In this document: piece by piece, positions 23,929 through 25,165 of the stretch
How the letters are laid out: the number at the start of each line of letters is the position of its first letter
Position numbering within the stretch: position 1 is the stretch's first letter
NCBI GenBank assembly: GCA_043738095.1
Contig: JAYSZI010000032.1
Coordinates: 1 to 25,165 of the forward strand
DNA length: 25,165 nucleotides
DNA from: Lysobacter_K sp043738095
GTDB lineage: Bacteria; Pseudomonadota; Gammaproteobacteria; Xanthomonadales; Xanthomonadaceae
Direction of reading: 5' to 3'
Position numbers and translations under genes: made by a program
The notes under the pieces: generated by a model
What the model saw: the letters and a program-made list of their open reading frames with translations, nothing else
Database searches by the model: none
Told to the model about the DNA's origin: nothing

Positions 23929-24282
23929 ATGGATATCTTTAAGGTCTTCACCATCGAAGCCGCGCATCGGCTGCCGAACGTGCCCGAGGGCCACAAGTGC
24001 GCGCGTCTACACGGGCATTCGTTCCGGGTAGAGGTGCATCTGTCGGGCGAACCGGGTGCGCAGTCCGGCTGGGTTATGGATTTTGGCGATATCAAGCAGG
24101 CATTCCTACCGCTGTACGAGCAGTTGGATCATCACTACCTCAACGACATCGCCGGGCTCGAAAATCCGACCAGCGAACAGCTCGCGCGGTGGATCTGGGA
24201 GCGATTGAAGCCAGCACTGCCGCTGCTCAGCGAAATCGTGATTCACGAGACTTGCACCTCGGGCTGCCGTTACCGGGGCTGA
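23929..24282 (+). CDS. queD: 6-carboxytetrahydropterin synthase QueD
   Basis: A 117-residue enzyme (PTPS family) converting 7,8-dihydroneopterin triphosphate to 6-carboxy-tetrahydropterin in queuosine/preQ0 synthesis. Zinc ligands are His13 (EAAHRLP), His28 and His30 (LHGHSF). The catalytic Cys is Cys24 (HKCARLHGH). MDFGDIK, LDHHYLND, NPTSEQLARWIW and the C-terminal HETCTSGCRY, with the substrate-binding Glu, complete the motifs. Other queuosine genes are not in the window. The ATG has no clear Shine-Dalgarno. It may be read from its own promoter or through from the tRNA. Confidence 0.96.
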   Translation: MDIFKVFTIEAAHRLPNVPEGHKCARLHGHSFRVEVHLSGEPGAQSGWVMDFGDIKQAFLPLYEQLDHHYLNDIAGLENPTSEQLARWIWERLKPALPLLSEIVIHETCTSGCRYRG

Positions 24283-24433
24283 GTTGGATCCCGCCCCCAA
24301 ACAGGTGGATTAGGGACGCTCCCCCGCCTGTCGCTGCGCGTAAGTCCGATCCGGATGTCTGCGGAGCAGGCTTTTGGCACAAGCCCCTGATTCCTCACGA
24401 CTTTGAATGTCGGACAACGGACGTCCCTGCTGT

Positions 24434-24448
24434 TGTTGCAATGCAACA
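24434..24448. promoter_or_regulatory. Perfect palindrome TGTTGCAATGCAACA, candidate PhaR-type operator
   Basis: Seven-bp arms around a single A, overlapping the -35 of the putative phasin promoter. An imperfect relative, TGCTGCATCGCACA, lies at 24461-24474 over the -10. TGC/GCA-rich sites before phasin genes are known targets of the PHB-responsive repressor PhaR in other bacteria; the match here is by resemblance only. Confidence 0.5.
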
Positions 24449-24465
24449 TAAGTCCCTTTATGCTG
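24436..24465 (+). promoter_or_regulatory. Phasin promoter: TTGCAA, 18 bp, TATGCT
   Basis: TTGCAA (24436-24441) and TATGCT (24460-24465) with 18-bp spacing, about 49 nt before the phasin ATG. ACAGGAG at 24500-24506 is a good ribosome site. Confidence 0.5.
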
Positions 24466-24513
24466 CATCGCACAATCCGACAGTCCCGACGGATTGATTG
24501 ACAGGAGCCCGCC

Positions 24514-24936
24514 ATGAATCAGCAGTTCAACGAACAGTTCGCCGCCGCTACGCGCCAGTTCGCCGACACGGCCGCCCAGATCAATCGTCTGGCCCTCAAC
24601 AATGCCCAGGCCGTGTATGGCCTGCAGCTCGCCGCGATCGAAGAGCGCGTCAACGCGACCTTCGCGTTCTGGGGCGAAGCGGCTGAAATCCGTGACCTGG
24701 ACGGTCTCAAGACGCTGCTGCCGAAAGGCGTGCAGGTTGCCCGCGAGAACATCGAGCGCGCCGTAGCCACGAGCCAGGAAGTGCTGGGCCAGACGGTGAA
24801 GACCCAGGAATCGATCGGCGAGATTGCCAAGTCGCAGTTTGAAGTCGCCGCGCAGAAGGCCCAGGCCACTGCCGAGACCGCGCAGTCCAACTTCGTCGAG
24901 GCCGCCAAGGCCGCCACGCCGAAGCACAACAAGTAA
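24514..24936 (+). CDS. Phasin family protein
   Basis: A 140-residue, almost wholly helical, amphipathic protein rich in Ala, Gln and Glu. It fits the phasin family that coats polyhydroxyalkanoate granules (FNEQFAAATRQFADTAAQIN; LALNNAQAVYGLQLAAIEER; VQVARENIERAVATSQEVLG; KSQFEVAAQKAQATAE). Phasin-family members without PHA roles also exist, and no PHA synthase is in the window, so granule binding is inferred. It has a strong Shine-Dalgarno, its own promoter with a palindrome, and a strong terminator, so it is a monocistronic and probably highly expressed gene. The C-terminus is lysine-rich (KAATPKHNK). Confidence 0.9.
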   Translation: MNQQFNEQFAAATRQFADTAAQINRLALNNAQAVYGLQLAAIEERVNATFAFWGEAAEIRDLDGLKTLLPKGVQVARENIERAVATSQEVLGQTVKTQESIGEIAKSQFEVAAQKAQATAETAQSNFVEAAKAATPKHNK

Positions 24937-24965
24937 GTCTCTCTCCCGCTTCGGCTGGAACAAAC

Positions 24966-24995
24966 AACCCGGTAGCTACGGCTGCCGGGTTTTTT
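24966..24995 (+). terminator. Rho-independent terminator after the phasin gene
   Basis: An 11-bp stem (AACCCGGTAGC, 24966-24976, with GCTGCCGGGTT, 24981-24991) is closed by a TACG tetraloop of the stable UNCG class and followed by TTTT. It lies 29 nt after the stop. Confidence 0.92.
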
Positions 24996-25074
24996 GTTGG
25001 CTGAACGTTTTGTGGTTACGAACGCAGGCTTACCACTCGCCTTTCAACTTGAGCAGAGCATAAGAGCTGCTTCT

Positions 25075-25164
25075 TTAATCGGGCGGCAGTGTCAAGGTCT
25101 TGCTCCTCCGTTGGTCGGAATCGTCGCCGCGTGGGTCACGCTTCTTTTCGCAGTCGGCTCGGTG
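25075..25164 (-). CDS. Possible 3' end of a minus-strand gene (partial)
   Basis: A minus-strand frame is open from the window edge to a TAA at 25077-25075, giving 29 charged residues ending RSKTLTLPPD. It would converge on the phasin terminator. The piece is too short to assign and could be chance. Confidence 0.2.
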   Translation of the reverse strand, partial: HRADCEKKRDPRGDDSDQRRSKTLTLPPD

Positions 25165-25165
25165 A

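Overview
The window is high-GC gammaproteobacterial chromosome, most likely Lysobacterales/Xanthomonadales (Rhodanobacteraceae or Lysobacteraceae). I infer this from gene content and order: cutA-dsbD, aroQ-accB-accC, prmA, a zinc-ribbon/DUF3426 gene, fis, purH-purD, an MFS-acyltransferase, ampE, nudC, erpA, bfr/bfd, rppH, queD and a phasin. The Fis, AmpE and RppH sequences are also Xanthomonad-like. No genus can be named from sequence alone. There is no rRNA, CRISPR array, insertion sequence, prophage or defence cassette.

Layout. 3-1667 is the 3' part of a secreted endonuclease I-type nuclease, closed by a terminator. 1773-5270 carries cutA and periplasmic disulfide-reductant genes: a DsbD with two N-terminal alpha domains, then a TlpA-like thioredoxin. 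5578-9118 has aroQ (shikimate pathway), accB and accC (acetyl-CoA carboxylase) and prmA (ribosomal protein L11 methylation). 9153-10395 has a zinc-ribbon membrane protein and the nucleoid regulator fis. 10866-14585 has purH and purD with a lipoprotein gene between them. 14969-17724 has an MFS-acyltransferase fusion and a coupled CD225/DUF2752 membrane pair. On the minus strand, 20962 down to 17755 reads DUF6776, erpA, nudC, ampE. A DUF4126 gene diverges at 21077. 21656-22151 holds one small glycine/alanine-rich gene in AT-richer sequence. The minus strand then has rppH, bfd and bfr (23631 down to 22152). An elongator tRNA-Met, queD and a phasin end the window on the plus strand.

Working together: DsbD passes reducing power across the inner membrane to periplasmic thioredoxins such as the TlpA-like protein. 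Bfd reduces bacterioferritin to release iron, and a Fur-box-like site precedes bfd. ErpA delivers Fe-S clusters. NudC and RppH are both Nudix hydrolases acting at RNA 5' ends or on NAD.

No clearly novel multi-gene system is visible. The points most worth a second look are the duplicated DsbD alpha domain, a recurrent promoter octamer GCTA(C/G)(A/G)(A/C)T, a perfect palindrome over the phasin promoter, the CD225-DUF2752 pair, the lipoprotein inside the purine genes, and an ATTCCC repeat between accB and accC.
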